This document shows positions 28,001-36,117 of a DNA stretch of 64,000 bases, one piece after another. The stretch is taken from contig JANLVJ010000047.1 in assembly GCA_031363945.1 (NCBI GenBank), forward strand, positions 73,590 to 137,589, written 5' to 3'. This DNA is from JANLVJ01 sp031363945 (lineage in GTDB: Bacteria; Bacteroidota; Bacteroidia; Sphingobacteriales; Sphingobacteriaceae). A program made the position numbers and the translations under genes. Below the pieces are notes generated by a model. It was not told the DNA's origin. It was given only the letters and a program-made list of their open reading frames with translations, and did no database searches. Positions within the stretch are counted from its first letter, which is position 1; each line of letters begins with the position of its first letter.

Positions 28001-28331
28001 CAGCTCTTTAAATCAGGCTCTCAAAAAGATGGATGAAACCGAAACTGACCTTTTAAACAGAAGGCTTGACAATAATTTGTTGTCAAGACAAAAAGAGATC
28101 ATGTCGCGTCTCCTGGAGGCTGATAAGGCAGGAAGAGAGCAGGATCAAGATAATAAACGCGAAGCAAAAGAAGGAAAAACGTTGGCTCCAAGTGAAATAG
28201 CTGTTTTAAAAAAGGTAGATATGGAAAAATTACAAGACGAAAACCTAATTAAAACAATACTTCCTGATCTAAATTCGTTTTATAAAACAAGAATAAATTC
28301 GTACTTTAAGGCACTTAATGAAGGGAACTAA
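25053..28331 (+). CDS. Large DUF4175-like membrane protein with long coiled-coil region
   Basis: About 1092 residues from the ATG at 25053; the frame is open to a TTG at 25029, and an ATG at 25065 is also possible. Three membrane segments lie in the first 200 residues (roughly 30-55, 62-85 and 165-185), followed by beta-rich domains up to about residue 500 and then a highly charged Lys/Glu/Gln-rich region of some 500 residues with heptad-like coiled coils. This is the layout of the DUF4175 family of Bacteroidota, whose function is not known to me. It overlaps or abuts the RsbW-like gene and begins a run of genes leading to ybeY. Confidence 0.82.
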   Translation: MVEKMENTYLLIISRLEIFIRKFYLNQIIKGAIWFITILFALFLITSVTAYVAWLSVFSRSLIFYFSLILLFTTFWQFIGRPLLSYFKIRKRIDHKTASRLIGEYFPEIKDKLLNTIELHEIGIHATSNAALIQAGINQKALELTPFSFSGAIDIKRNLEYIRFILVPLTVIILLLIISPAILRVGSAMIFNPGRQFLKPAPFSFTILNKDLSVVQGNSFILQIKTTGDVNPADMFVADDKMNLQMEKVKNNVFSYTFSNMQSSHTLYCNASGINSLPFTIHVIPKPELLSFNVLLEYPSYLHRAREKMQNSGDLLIPEGTIATWTCQTVNAGTILFRYDSESRYLPVNKSNSTKIKRKLIVSGKYYLMPVSKQNIKSDTLSYLIQVVKDQRPEISVRRNPDSADSKSATFSGRIHDDFGLSSLQFIYGYTDKSGALNKVLGVSKIRINLSGTTQSFFYDWAPVMLSSNDGAKLGGYFEVRDNDLVHDRKASRSDIFYLHFPSKDSISAEKKNIDAAVLNKIRKIQIEAAQLQLDANRLHDKLLTQKEMNYEDRKEGERIVAQQRQLAQNLAELQKLSEKTKSIIQNSPENSMLKEKEQEMANLFKDLVDPKTQEMLNKLQKLLNEKNKAGESLDNIQTESKNLEKELDRMNTLYKKMAFEQNLEQMADKVRDLANKENKLSVGNKQDQKSSLAKQQEIKNQFKTIQDELKEMQKNKPEDVPFQNPEEQTKKAGQSLKKATEQLASNRQQAASKSEKEAENELKELSQELSQMQQQDAMQEMTKDLGAIRIILQNLLRVSFAEESLMQKLRVVNTNDPLYTSLVQKQYNLKEDLILIKDSVYSLSKRVPQIQSFVNREFALINSNLEGAIQNLGDRQQYDAATKQQFIMTAVNNLAVLLSNTEAQMTKAMADAKSKPGGKSKGNSMTELGKMQESLNKEMQQKSGNSRTNPGNMSQELAQMAARQQALREAFERLNKENGKPNSSLNQALKKMDETETDLLNRRLDNNLLSRQKEIMSRLLEADKAGREQDQDNKREAKEGKTLAPSEIAVLKKVDMEKLQDENLIKTILPDLNSFYKTRINSYFKALNEGN

Positions 28332-28335
28332 TTTA

Positions 28336-28767
28336 ATGGAAAACAGTCAAACTTTATCCAGCGAAAACAAGCTTTACACCCTTCAGTTGGCGTCTAAACT
28401 TGAGAGCATCACAGAACTAGAAAAGTTTATAGATAACCTTAAGGATGAACTCTCAATACCTGAAGAAATTTATGCCAATATTCTGACATGTATGAATGAG
28501 GCTGTCATAAATTCAATTTTGCACGGCAATAAAGAGAATCCTGGTAAAAAAGTCTATATCAACGTAGAATCTGAGCATGGAAAAAAACTCATATTTTCGA
28601 TAAAAGATGAGGGAGACGGCTTTGACTATACTTCTATTCCTGATCCAACTCTCGCAGAAAATATTGAATTGTTTAGTGGGCGTGGTATTTACATAATACA
28701 GCACCTTGCAGATCAGGTTGTTTTTAATAAATCTGGAAACGAAATCGAGTTAACATTCAGGTACTAA
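28336..28767 (+). CDS. RsbW-like ATP-binding protein (anti-sigma factor kinase family)
   Basis: A small GHKL ATPase of about 143 residues. It has the N-box MNEAVINSILHGN, the G1 box KDEGDGFD and the G2-type box SGRGIYIIQHLAD, and lacks any sensor or phosphoacceptor domain. This is the pattern of RsbW/SpoIIAB-type serine kinases that bind sigma factors or STAS proteins. The ATG at 28336 avoids overlap with the upstream stop; an in-frame ATG at 28318 also exists. No STAS antagonist or sigma gene is adjacent, so its partner is unknown. Confidence 0.85.
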   Translation: MENSQTLSSENKLYTLQLASKLESITELEKFIDNLKDELSIPEEIYANILTCMNEAVINSILHGNKENPGKKVYINVESEHGKKLIFSIKDEGDGFDYTSIPDPTLAENIELFSGRGIYIIQHLADQVVFNKSGNEIELTFRY

Positions 28768-28816
28768 ATTGTTTTGAGTAGATTAGCTACAGGCCATAAC
28801 GTGTCTGCATCTCTTA

Positions 28817-29248
28817 ATGAGCAACCTTCCTATTAATTTTTTTAATGAAGATATTGATTTCGAAGCCAGGAACACAACTTTCCTTAAGGCCTGGATAAAG
28901 TCCTGTATACAAAATGAGCGTCAAAAACTCAGCGAGTTAAATTTTATATTTTGTTCAGATGCGTATTTGTTGGGTTTGAATCAAACCTATCTTGCCCACC
29001 ATACATTTACTGACGTTATCACCTTTGATCATTCAATTAAGAAAGGACAAATTGAGGGTGATATATTTATAAGCGTTGAACGTGTCGGAGAAAATGCAGA
29101 TACGTATGATCAGACAGAAACAGATGAATTGCACCGGGTCATGATTCATGGTGTTTTGCACCTTTGTGGTTTCGCCGACAAGACTGAGAAAGACCATATC
29201 AGAATGCGCGATAAAGAAAACTTCTACCTTCTTAAGAGACATTTTTAG
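28817..29248 (+). CDS. ybeY: Endoribonuclease YbeY (rRNA maturation factor)
   Basis: Single-strand endoribonuclease that helps mature the 16S rRNA 3' end and takes part in ribosome quality control. The 143-residue protein ends with the metal-binding signature HGVLHLCGFADKTEKDH, that is His-x3-His-x5-His with the zinc triad complete, and has the upstream DVITFDHS strand typical of the family. It lies 49 bp after the RsbW-like gene. Confidence 0.95.
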   Translation: MSNLPINFFNEDIDFEARNTTFLKAWIKSCIQNERQKLSELNFIFCSDAYLLGLNQTYLAHHTFTDVITFDHSIKKGQIEGDIFISVERVGENADTYDQTETDELHRVMIHGVLHLCGFADKTEKDHIRMRDKENFYLLKRHF

Positions 29249-29298
29249 GTACTCCGTCATATTTCTGAACAGCCTTACTTTTAACATCAATTGTGCTG

Positions 29299-30477
29299 AT
29301 GAAATTTTTTTTTCTTTTAATAGCCTCGTTCATACTCAGTATTATTTGGCCGCATAAAAGTAACGGGTCATCATTTCCAATACTGAGTGATTCAACTACT
29401 ATAAGTCTTCTTACTGAAAGCCCGGCATCTGATTTCTATACTGCCTGGGGGCATTCTGCTATCAGGATCAACGATCGTTTAAATAAAATAGATGAGGTTT
29501 TTAATTTTGGAACTTTTGATTTTAATGACGAATACTTTTATTTAAAATTCATTCAGGGTACGCTCCGTTATACAGAATCTATTTATAATTATTCAGATTA
29601 CCTAGCATCTGCCTATCAAGACCCCCATCGTATCGTTGAACAAGAGCTGAATCTAAGCCAGCTTCAAAAACAAAAAATTTCTGATGAACTTTTCAGATTA
29701 TACCTGCCGGAAAATAGATATTACTTGTACGACTGGACAAAGGTTAACTGTTCAACCAAATTAAGAGATGTGCTACAGACTGGCATTGGGAAAGATTTCT
29801 TTATCAGTAATGAGATTAAACAAGGTGCCACTAGTTTTAGAGAGCATGAAGAGCCCTATTTATACAGCGATTTATGGATGAAATTTGCAACCAATATTGT
29901 AATCGGTAGCCCGGCAGATCGATTGATTACCCCATATGAAGAAACCTTCATGCCCGACGGGTTATATGGAGCCTTAAAAACGATGCGGCTTCTAAATGGT
30001 CAAACTTTAATTAGCAGCGAACTTATTGTGCTACAGGGTAAAAAAAGTCAAAACTCGATTACACTTATCAGCCCTGTTCTCTTATTCTGGTTATTGTTTT
30101 TGGCTGTCGTTGGGTTTTCTTTCAATGCCACGGCATCGCGTATGATAGATTTAATGCTCTTTTCAATTTGTGGCTTACTCGGAATTTTTTTTCTATACCT
30201 CTGGTTCGTTTCAGATCATGCAGAGACTCGATATAATTGGAATATTTTATGGGCTTTCCCTCTACATCTAATTTACCCCGCACTTAGAAATAAGGCCAGA
30301 AAATACTATTCATTTTTCATCGTGTTTCTCACCATACTTATGTTGTCTGCCTGGGGTATTATACCACAAAAGCTAGAGCCGGCAGTGATCGCTATTCTTA
30401 TGATCCAAAATACACGCGCCTTATTTAATCTTGGGATGCAAGATCTCCTAAATAAGGTTTTTTCGCCACCAACCTGA
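29299..30477 (+). CDS. DUF4105-family membrane protein
   Basis: About 392 residues from the ATG at 29299; an in-frame GTG lies at 29293. It has an N-terminal signal or anchor, an extracytoplasmic domain (about 35-235) with the DUF4105 pattern (SDFYTAWGHSAIRI, FNFGTFDF, YDWTKVNCSTKLRDVL), and about five C-terminal membrane segments (about 255-385). The conserved His and Cys in WGHSAIR and NCSTKLRD are suggestive of a papain-like active site as proposed for this domain type, but activity is unproven. It is the last gene before the gene-free parS-like block. Confidence 0.85.
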   Translation: MKFFFLLIASFILSIIWPHKSNGSSFPILSDSTTISLLTESPASDFYTAWGHSAIRINDRLNKIDEVFNFGTFDFNDEYFYLKFIQGTLRYTESIYNYSDYLASAYQDPHRIVEQELNLSQLQKQKISDELFRLYLPENRYYLYDWTKVNCSTKLRDVLQTGIGKDFFISNEIKQGATSFREHEEPYLYSDLWMKFATNIVIGSPADRLITPYEETFMPDGLYGALKTMRLLNGQTLISSELIVLQGKKSQNSITLISPVLLFWLLFLAVVGFSFNATASRMIDLMLFSICGLLGIFFLYLWFVSDHAETRYNWNILWAFPLHLIYPALRNKARKYYSFFIVFLTILMLSAWGIIPQKLEPAVIAILMIQNTRALFNLGMQDLLNKVFSPPT

Positions 30478-30537
30478 ACATCCTTTATTTTATCTGTACC
30501 TCTCATTTCCAATTAGTTGATTCTGCTGCCAACGTAT

Positions 30538-30553
30538 TGTTCCACGTGGAACA
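30538..30553. other. parS-like site 1 (perfect)
   Basis: TGTTCCACGTGGAACA, a perfect 16-bp palindrome, 60 bp after the DUF4105 gene. It stands alone, about 440 bp before the first triplet. Confidence 0.75.
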
Positions 30554-30993
30554 AAGCAACATTGCCACACATTAAACCCGAAAAATCTCCTTATTACATG
30601 CCTCTATCCTATTTGGTCTTACACTTTGTGAAGCAAACAATGATTGCATATCCTTTTTAGTAAGAGAATTCTTTACAAAAAATAGAGATTCTTCTTTGGG
30701 TAATCACGAGGCCGATAATGTATAGCCAACACTCGCTTATCTTGAATTGAACTAGTCTGTGCGCCCTTTTGATTCAAGAATTGAAGTTGCATCCTTTATT
30801 AGCTATTTGAATGTGCAATCTAAATTAACTGCTTTATTCAAAACGCCACCAATTCAAGTGATGCATTATCCACCTCATTTACCCGCTACACTTAACAAGC
30901 TGAAAATAGTAGACCCTAAGATAGATCATGGTACAACATACGCAAACTCATAAAACAAATGCACAAAAATGCAAAGTTGGCACTCCATCGTAC

Positions 30994-31009
30994 TGTTCCA
31001 GGTAGAATA
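30994..31009. other. parS-like site 2 (degraded)
   Basis: TGTTCCAGGTAGAATA differs from the perfect palindrome at three positions. I keep it because it lies exactly 73 bp before site 3, matching the spacing of the other triplet. Confidence 0.4.
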
Positions 31010-31066
31010 TAAAACGTTGCGTTTAAAACCCGTCGTTACCAGTCTTTAAATGATGGGCAATGATGC

Positions 31067-31082
31067 TGTTCTACGTGGAACA
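31067..31082. other. parS-like site 3 (one mismatch)
   Basis: TGTTCTACGTGGAACA, one change from the perfect palindrome. The shared 13-mer TACCCTGCAATAC starts 30 bp from its first base. Confidence 0.65.
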
Positions 31083-31135
31083 GTAATAGCTGGAATTACC
31101 CTGCAATACAGATCTTAAATTACAAGCTTTCGCTT

Positions 31136-31151
31136 TGTTCCACATGGAACA
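31136..31151. other. parS-like site 4 (one mismatch)
   Basis: TGTTCCACATGGAACA, one change in the central CACGTG core, 69 bp after site 3. Confidence 0.6.
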
Positions 31152-31951
31152 TTAGATGAAGAAGAGCGCTTGAAGCTGGATATTTGATAACTGCGTACCT
31201 GTACCACTGATTATGGCAGACTGACATTTAGGTGTCACCGCATCAAAGTTACTTTCAATTGTTTTAAAACTCTTCATACTGTTTTTTTAATTACTGGATA
31301 ACTAATTTAAACTAACTTGTCTCACCAATGATTCCACTTCGCAGTTCTTTTTGTTAGTTCGTACCCGGTATAAATTGTAAAATACCTGATTTTAGAATTC
31401 CCCTTTCCTATCCACATGGGCCCGCCCTCCCTGATCAAAGCAGCTCTTGGATCATCTTCAGCTGCTGTTTTGTCTACCGTCTAAACATCAAAGAGATCAA
31501 AAGGTGATCCTTTATCAACTCACCGACAAACAGGTACCATGTAGAAAAAGCTGGGTAATTAAGGAATGCATCAGATCTAGAAACTAAAACAAGATTATTC
31601 TGGTTTTTAAATAGGCCTGATCATGCCTTCTATTATTTCGAAAAGAAGTCGTTTGGAATACCTTTAATTGATAACGCAAAGATTTCATACCAAACACCTT
31701 TTATTTTATTACTATCACAAGAAACCACTAAAGTGATTTAGTGGCCCTTGAAGCTATATACAAAATATCTTATCTCTAATGCGGATCGTAATTTAGCAAT
31801 AGAAATAGTTTGAAATTATTAGCGATATCTTTCTATCAGACTTTATTTATTTCAATTCAACGCTTTAATTTGCGGTTAATTACCACAGATCTTCTTGATC
31901 AATGAAAATACATAACAGTAGTATATCACATTCTTATTAGATAGCTGGCGG

Positions 31952-31967
31952 TGTTCCACGTGGAACA
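31952..31967. other. parS-like site 5 (perfect)
   Basis: TGTTCCACGTGGAACA, the first member of the second triplet. The 13-mer TACCCTGCAATAC again starts 30 bp from its first base. Confidence 0.75.
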
Positions 31968-32022
31968 TTAATCAATCGGGCTACCCTGCAATACTGCTCT
32001 TTTAAGGATAACAACTTGTTTA

Positions 32023-32038
32023 TGTTCTACGTGAAATC
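32023..32038. other. parS-like site 6 (degraded)
   Basis: TGTTCTACGTGAAATC keeps the ACGTG core but has four differences. It is 71 bp after site 5 and 73 bp before site 7, which is the reason for listing it. Confidence 0.4.
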
Positions 32039-32095
32039 TAAACAATCATATTTGCTACCTGAGTTTAAAAAGTTGAAAATGAAAGGTGGTTTTAG

Positions 32096-32111
32096 TGTTC
32101 CACGTGGAACA
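32096..32111. other. parS-like site 7 (perfect)
   Basis: TGTTCCACGTGGAACA, about 380 bp before the mnmG start. Confidence 0.75.
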
Positions 32112-32463
32112 TTAAATTGTCTGTTTAAATGCCGAAAATTGAAGCAACTTAATAGAGTGGTACAATTTCAAATTCTTCAGTCTGTCTTTTACAACAGTAA
32201 CTGGCAAAACCGGGGCAATAAAAGCACTTGAAAGGTCGGTTTGAAATTGTTTCCAAAGGGCGCCCAATTGCTGATAGTGCAATTGAGGTGCCTAAGCGGC
32301 AATCAAATCAATACACAAATCTAGATTAGTGCCTTGCCAGGGAGAATAGGGATCATGGTGTGTATTTGCTGATAAAAAAGAATGTGCATTAGAGATGGTC
32401 AGAGCGCCACAATTGCCTGTATGTTATAAAGAGTGCAAAAAAGGGTACTTGCTTAATATTGAC

Positions 32464-32471
32464 TATTTTTG
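32464..32471 (+). promoter_or_regulatory. -7 promoter element of mnmG
   Basis: TATTTTTG matches TAnnTTTG, 22 bp before the mnmG ATG. No TTTG is found at the usual upstream distance, though a TTG occurs 12 bp before it. Confidence 0.5.
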
Positions 32472-32493
32472 CACTAATAAGCAATGAGAGTTT

Positions 32494-34353
32494 ATGTTCA
32501 AAAAATATGATGTAATTATTGTTGGTGCAGGCCATGCTGGTTGCGAAGCGGCAGCGGCTGCCGCCAATATGGGTTCTTCTGTATTACTTGTTACAATGAA
32601 TCTGGCAACTATTGGTCAGATGTCATGCAACCCTGCAATGGGTGGTGTAGCAAAAGGCCAGATTGTAAGAGAGCTCGATGCGCTTGGTGGTTATTCTGGA
32701 AAGGTTACAGACAAAAGCACCATTCAGTTTAGAATGCTAAATAGGTCTAAAGGACCTGCAATGTGGAGCCCAAGAGCTCAAAACGATAGGGGGCTATTCG
32801 CAATGGAGTGGAGACTAGCGCTTGAACAAACTCCAAACATTGATTTCTGGCAGGATGTAGTATCATCCCTGATTATAGAAAATGGTTCAGTTGCCGGCAT
32901 TAAAACTTCAATGGGCATTTCAATTTATAGCGCTTCTGTTATCCTTACTAATGGAACATTCTTAAATGGGCTGATCCATATTGGAGAACAAAAGATTAGC
33001 GGTGGCAGGTCTGCTGAAAAGTCTGTAACTGGATTGACAGAACAACTTGCAACTCTCGGATTTGAATCAGGGAGAATGAAAACCGGAACCCCTCCCCGAT
33101 TAGATGGACGCAGTTTAAACTATGCTGCAATGGAGGAACAAAAAGGAGATGACGAAGGTGGAAAATTTTCTTTCACAAATACGGCTGCATTAAAAGATCA
33201 GAAAAGCTGTTTTATAACCTATACGAATACTGATGTACATGATATCTTAAAGACCGGATTTGACAAATCACCCATGTTTACGGGAAGAATAAAAGGTCTT
33301 GGGCCTAGATACTGCCCGTCAATAGAAGATAAAATCAACAGATTCGCAGACAAAATCAGGCATCAGATATTCATTGAACCTGAAGGTCGTGATACTGTCG
33401 AAATATATATTAATGGCTTCTCCACTTCGTTACCGGCTGATGTGCAATTTAAGGCACTTAAAAAAATTGAGGGGCTTGAAAATGTAAAAATGTTCAGACC
33501 CGGATATGCTATAGAATATGACTACTTCCCTCCGACTCAACTAACACAAACTTTAGAAACCAAACTGATAAAAAACCTTTATTTCGCAGGACAGATAAAT
33601 GGTACGACCGGATATGAAGAAGCTGCTTGTCAAGGTTGGGTAGCAGGTGTCAACGCTACATTAAATATTAATGAAAAGCCTCCTTTTATTATGGAACGAT
33701 CAGATTCATATATAGGAGTGTTAGTAGATGACTTGGTTACGAAAGGTACAGACGAACCATATAGAATGTTCACATCAAGGGCAGAACATAGACTGTTTCT
33801 AAGACAGGATAATGCAGATCAACGACTCACCAGATATGGTCATCAACTAGGACTGATTAATAACGAGAGAATGAAAGAGGTTGAAAAAAAAGAAAAGAAA
33901 ATTGAAGAGCTGATTCAGCTTGCAAATACAATCTCAGTTCAGGCAGACGATGTGAATGACCTACTTATAACTAATGGCACTCCAGAAATAAACCAATCAG
34001 TTAAAATAAGGGCATTGGTTGTACGGCCAAATATAAGACTGGGAGAATTGATGAAACGTTGTTCAGCAATAAATAAGTTTGATACATTTAATGTTGAAGA
34101 AGTTGAGCAAGCTGAAATATTGCTAAAGTATGACAGCTATCTTGAAAAAGAAAATCTGCATATTGAGCGAATGCATAAAATGGAGTCACAAAATATTAAT
34201 CCTGATTTCAATTACAAATCACTGGTCTCTCTCTCAATGGAAGCACGTGAAAAATTACACAAGATAAAACCATCTACCATTGGACAGGCTTCCCGCATTT
34301 CAGGTGTTTCGCCCTCAGATATATCTGTTTTGATGATACATCTGGCCAAGTAG
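32494..34353 (+). CDS. mnmG: tRNA uridine-5-carboxymethylaminomethyl(34) synthesis enzyme MnmG (GidA)
   Basis: FAD-dependent enzyme that works with MnmE to modify the wobble uridine of tRNAs. The 619-residue protein has the FAD-binding GAGHAGCEAA (11-20), the conserved QMSCNPAMGGVAKGQ-type segment, TGTPPRLDGR, IEPEGRDT, the AGQINGTTGYEEAACQG motif, and the C-terminal MnmE-binding helical domain ending GQASRISGVSPSDISVL. The partner gene mnmE is not in the window. Its upstream neighbour is the parS-like block, and gidA is often close to oriC in bacteria. Confidence 0.97.
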   Translation: MFKKYDVIIVGAGHAGCEAAAAAANMGSSVLLVTMNLATIGQMSCNPAMGGVAKGQIVRELDALGGYSGKVTDKSTIQFRMLNRSKGPAMWSPRAQNDRGLFAMEWRLALEQTPNIDFWQDVVSSLIIENGSVAGIKTSMGISIYSASVILTNGTFLNGLIHIGEQKISGGRSAEKSVTGLTEQLATLGFESGRMKTGTPPRLDGRSLNYAAMEEQKGDDEGGKFSFTNTAALKDQKSCFITYTNTDVHDILKTGFDKSPMFTGRIKGLGPRYCPSIEDKINRFADKIRHQIFIEPEGRDTVEIYINGFSTSLPADVQFKALKKIEGLENVKMFRPGYAIEYDYFPPTQLTQTLETKLIKNLYFAGQINGTTGYEEAACQGWVAGVNATLNINEKPPFIMERSDSYIGVLVDDLVTKGTDEPYRMFTSRAEHRLFLRQDNADQRLTRYGHQLGLINNERMKEVEKKEKKIEELIQLANTISVQADDVNDLLITNGTPEINQSVKIRALVVRPNIRLGELMKRCSAINKFDTFNVEEVEQAEILLKYDSYLEKENLHIERMHKMESQNINPDFNYKSLVSLSMEAREKLHKIKPSTIGQASRISGVSPSDISVLMIHLAK

Positions 34354-34438
34354 CTGATCCTCAATTATTTAATTATATTATTAGGCCAAAAAGCACGAGT
34401 CAATACGCGGCGGTTTAAGGCCCTATCTATTTTTTTTA

Positions 34439-36100
34439 ATGTCATTCTATATAAACGACCCACAACTCATAAAACGCCACAAAAACAATGGCAAAACATC
34501 TGTGCTTATTTTGATGGTAGTTATAGGCTTATATGCAATGTTTTCGCTTTATTCTTGTGCAGTTGTACGTGCACCGACAGGTGGGCCCAGAGATACGATT
34601 GCTCCTAGACTACTTGGGTCTATTCCTCGTAATTATACCCGGGAATTTAGAGGTAAAGAAATTGAACTAATTTTTGACGAATTCATTAAAATTAAAGATC
34701 AGAGTAGTTCGGTATTTATTTCTCCTGAGCCAGAAAAACAAACGGAAATAAAAGTCAGTAAAAAATCAATACATATAGCCTTTAAATCAGAGTTGCTCAA
34801 GAACACAACCTACTCGATAAATTTTGGAAATTCAATAGTAGATTATAATGAGGGAAACGCTTATAAAAATTTTAAGTTCGTTTTTTCTACAGGTAAAAAA
34901 ATTGACTCTTTAAAAATCAGTGGTCATGTTTCAGATCCCTTAGACACAACCAGCAAGAAAGACGTTTACGTAATCTTGCACAAAGCTGGTGATGATAGCG
35001 CTATAATCAAGAAAAAACCACTTCTCTTTACAAGTACAGATAAAGAAGGTAATTTTGAACTTGCAAATATTTCTCCCGGAGATTATGCTATCTACGCACT
35101 TGAAGAAACTAACAAGAATAAAAAATACGATGCCAATAATGAAAGTATCGGATTTTTAAATCAACCTATACACCTAAAAAAAGATACTTCAGGGATTAAC
35201 CTATATCTTTTCAAAGAAAAAAACGATAAACTGAAAATTATTAATAAAAAAATAGCTGGTGGACTCCTAAAGATCGTGCTAAATCAGTCAATAGATAGTC
35301 TTGAATTTAAATTGTTAACCCCGATAATTACAGGTAAGGGGTATTATGTAGAAAAACGATCTGCTGGAGATTCTGTGCTTATGTGGATGCCTTCAGCGAA
35401 TCTTGATTCTGTAAAAATAGGAATTCTTCAAAACGGTAAAACAGTTTTAAAGTTCACACAGAATAATTATGTAAAGACTGTTAAAGAAAAAAAAATCGTC
35501 ATAACAGATAATATTAAGAATGGTCTTAAATCTCCGGCCAAGCCATTAACCATTACAATGGGTGAACCGATAGATAGTATGAAAAAAGAACTTTTTATTT
35601 TAAAAGAAGATTCTATTAAAGTTCAGGCTGACAGTATTATACATAGAATTGCAAGCGTAAGAAGCTATGATATTTATTATCCCTGGGAGTCGAACAGAAA
35701 ATATGAAATTTCAGTAAAAGCTGGTTCATACGTTTCAATTTACAATAATAAAAACCTCGAATATAAAAGATCATTTTCAGCAGGAGCTGAGAGAAACTAT
35801 GGTACAATAGTATTAAAAATTGTGGTGCCTCGTAAAAGTTCATATATAGTCATACTCATGAATGAAACATTTCAGGTGCTTGAAACAAGAAGAATTTTTG
35901 ATACTTCGACCCTCTCTTTTAACTATATTGAGCCCGGAAAATACCGCTTTAGAGTAATATATGATAAGAATAACAACGGGGTATATGATACAGGTAATCT
36001 TCTTAAAAAAATTCAGGCAGAAAAAATAATTAACTCAAAAGAAATTACGACCAGATCAAATTTTGAATTAAACACAACTTTTCCAATACCTGATTTGTAA
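34439..36100 (+). CDS. Ig-like (Big_5/SbsA-type) domain lipoprotein of Bacteroidota
   Basis: A 553-residue envelope protein. The N-terminus has a basic stretch, a hydrophobic segment (about 22-37) and a lipobox-like LYSC with Cys40, then VVRAPTGGPRDTIAPRLLGSIPRN, the usual opening of Bacteroidota lipoproteins with an Ig-like Big_5 domain (about 55-155). A second region (about 205-260) has the carboxypeptidase-regulatory-like pattern EGNFELANISPGDYAIYALEE, and a similar one recurs near the C-terminus (FNYIEPGKYRFRVIYDKNNNG). The function is unknown. It follows mnmG by 85 bp and converges with the carbonic anhydrase gene. Confidence 0.85.
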   Translation: MSFYINDPQLIKRHKNNGKTSVLILMVVIGLYAMFSLYSCAVVRAPTGGPRDTIAPRLLGSIPRNYTREFRGKEIELIFDEFIKIKDQSSSVFISPEPEKQTEIKVSKKSIHIAFKSELLKNTTYSINFGNSIVDYNEGNAYKNFKFVFSTGKKIDSLKISGHVSDPLDTTSKKDVYVILHKAGDDSAIIKKKPLLFTSTDKEGNFELANISPGDYAIYALEETNKNKKYDANNESIGFLNQPIHLKKDTSGINLYLFKEKNDKLKIINKKIAGGLLKIVLNQSIDSLEFKLLTPIITGKGYYVEKRSAGDSVLMWMPSANLDSVKIGILQNGKTVLKFTQNNYVKTVKEKKIVITDNIKNGLKSPAKPLTITMGEPIDSMKKELFILKEDSIKVQADSIIHRIASVRSYDIYYPWESNRKYEISVKAGSYVSIYNNKNLEYKRSFSAGAERNYGTIVLKIVVPRKSSYIVILMNETFQVLETRRIFDTSTLSFNYIEPGKYRFRVIYDKNNNGVYDTGNLLKKIQAEKIINSKEITTRSNFELNTTFPIPDL

Positions 36101-36117
36101 ATAATATCATAACTGAA

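Larger units (their letters stand above)
30478..32493. other. Two-kilobase gene-free region with a cluster of parS-like sites
   Basis: No frame in this block has coding character; the few short open frames are interrupted and contain the palindromic sites. It holds seven copies, three perfect and four degraded, of TGTTCCACGTGGAACA, a parS-type palindrome bound by ParB proteins in other bacteria. Six fall into two triplets with internal spacing of 69-73 bp. A 13-mer, TACCCTGCAATAC, occurs 30 bp downstream of the start of two of the sites (31097 and 31982). The block lies immediately upstream of mnmG (gidA), a gene often found near chromosome origins. A centromere-like role is inferred. Confidence 0.7.

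Noticed and set aside
30759..30953. Open frame of 64 codons in the same block
   Set aside because: Short, no similarity that I recognise, and not followed or preceded by related genes.
31533..31548. Further parS-like sequence between the two triplets
   Set aside because: Five mismatches out of 16 and not in phase with either triplet.
32016..32231. Open frame of 71 codons in the parS-like block
   Set aside because: It runs through two parS-like palindromes, has no recognisable domain and no plausible ribosome site; it is likely chance.
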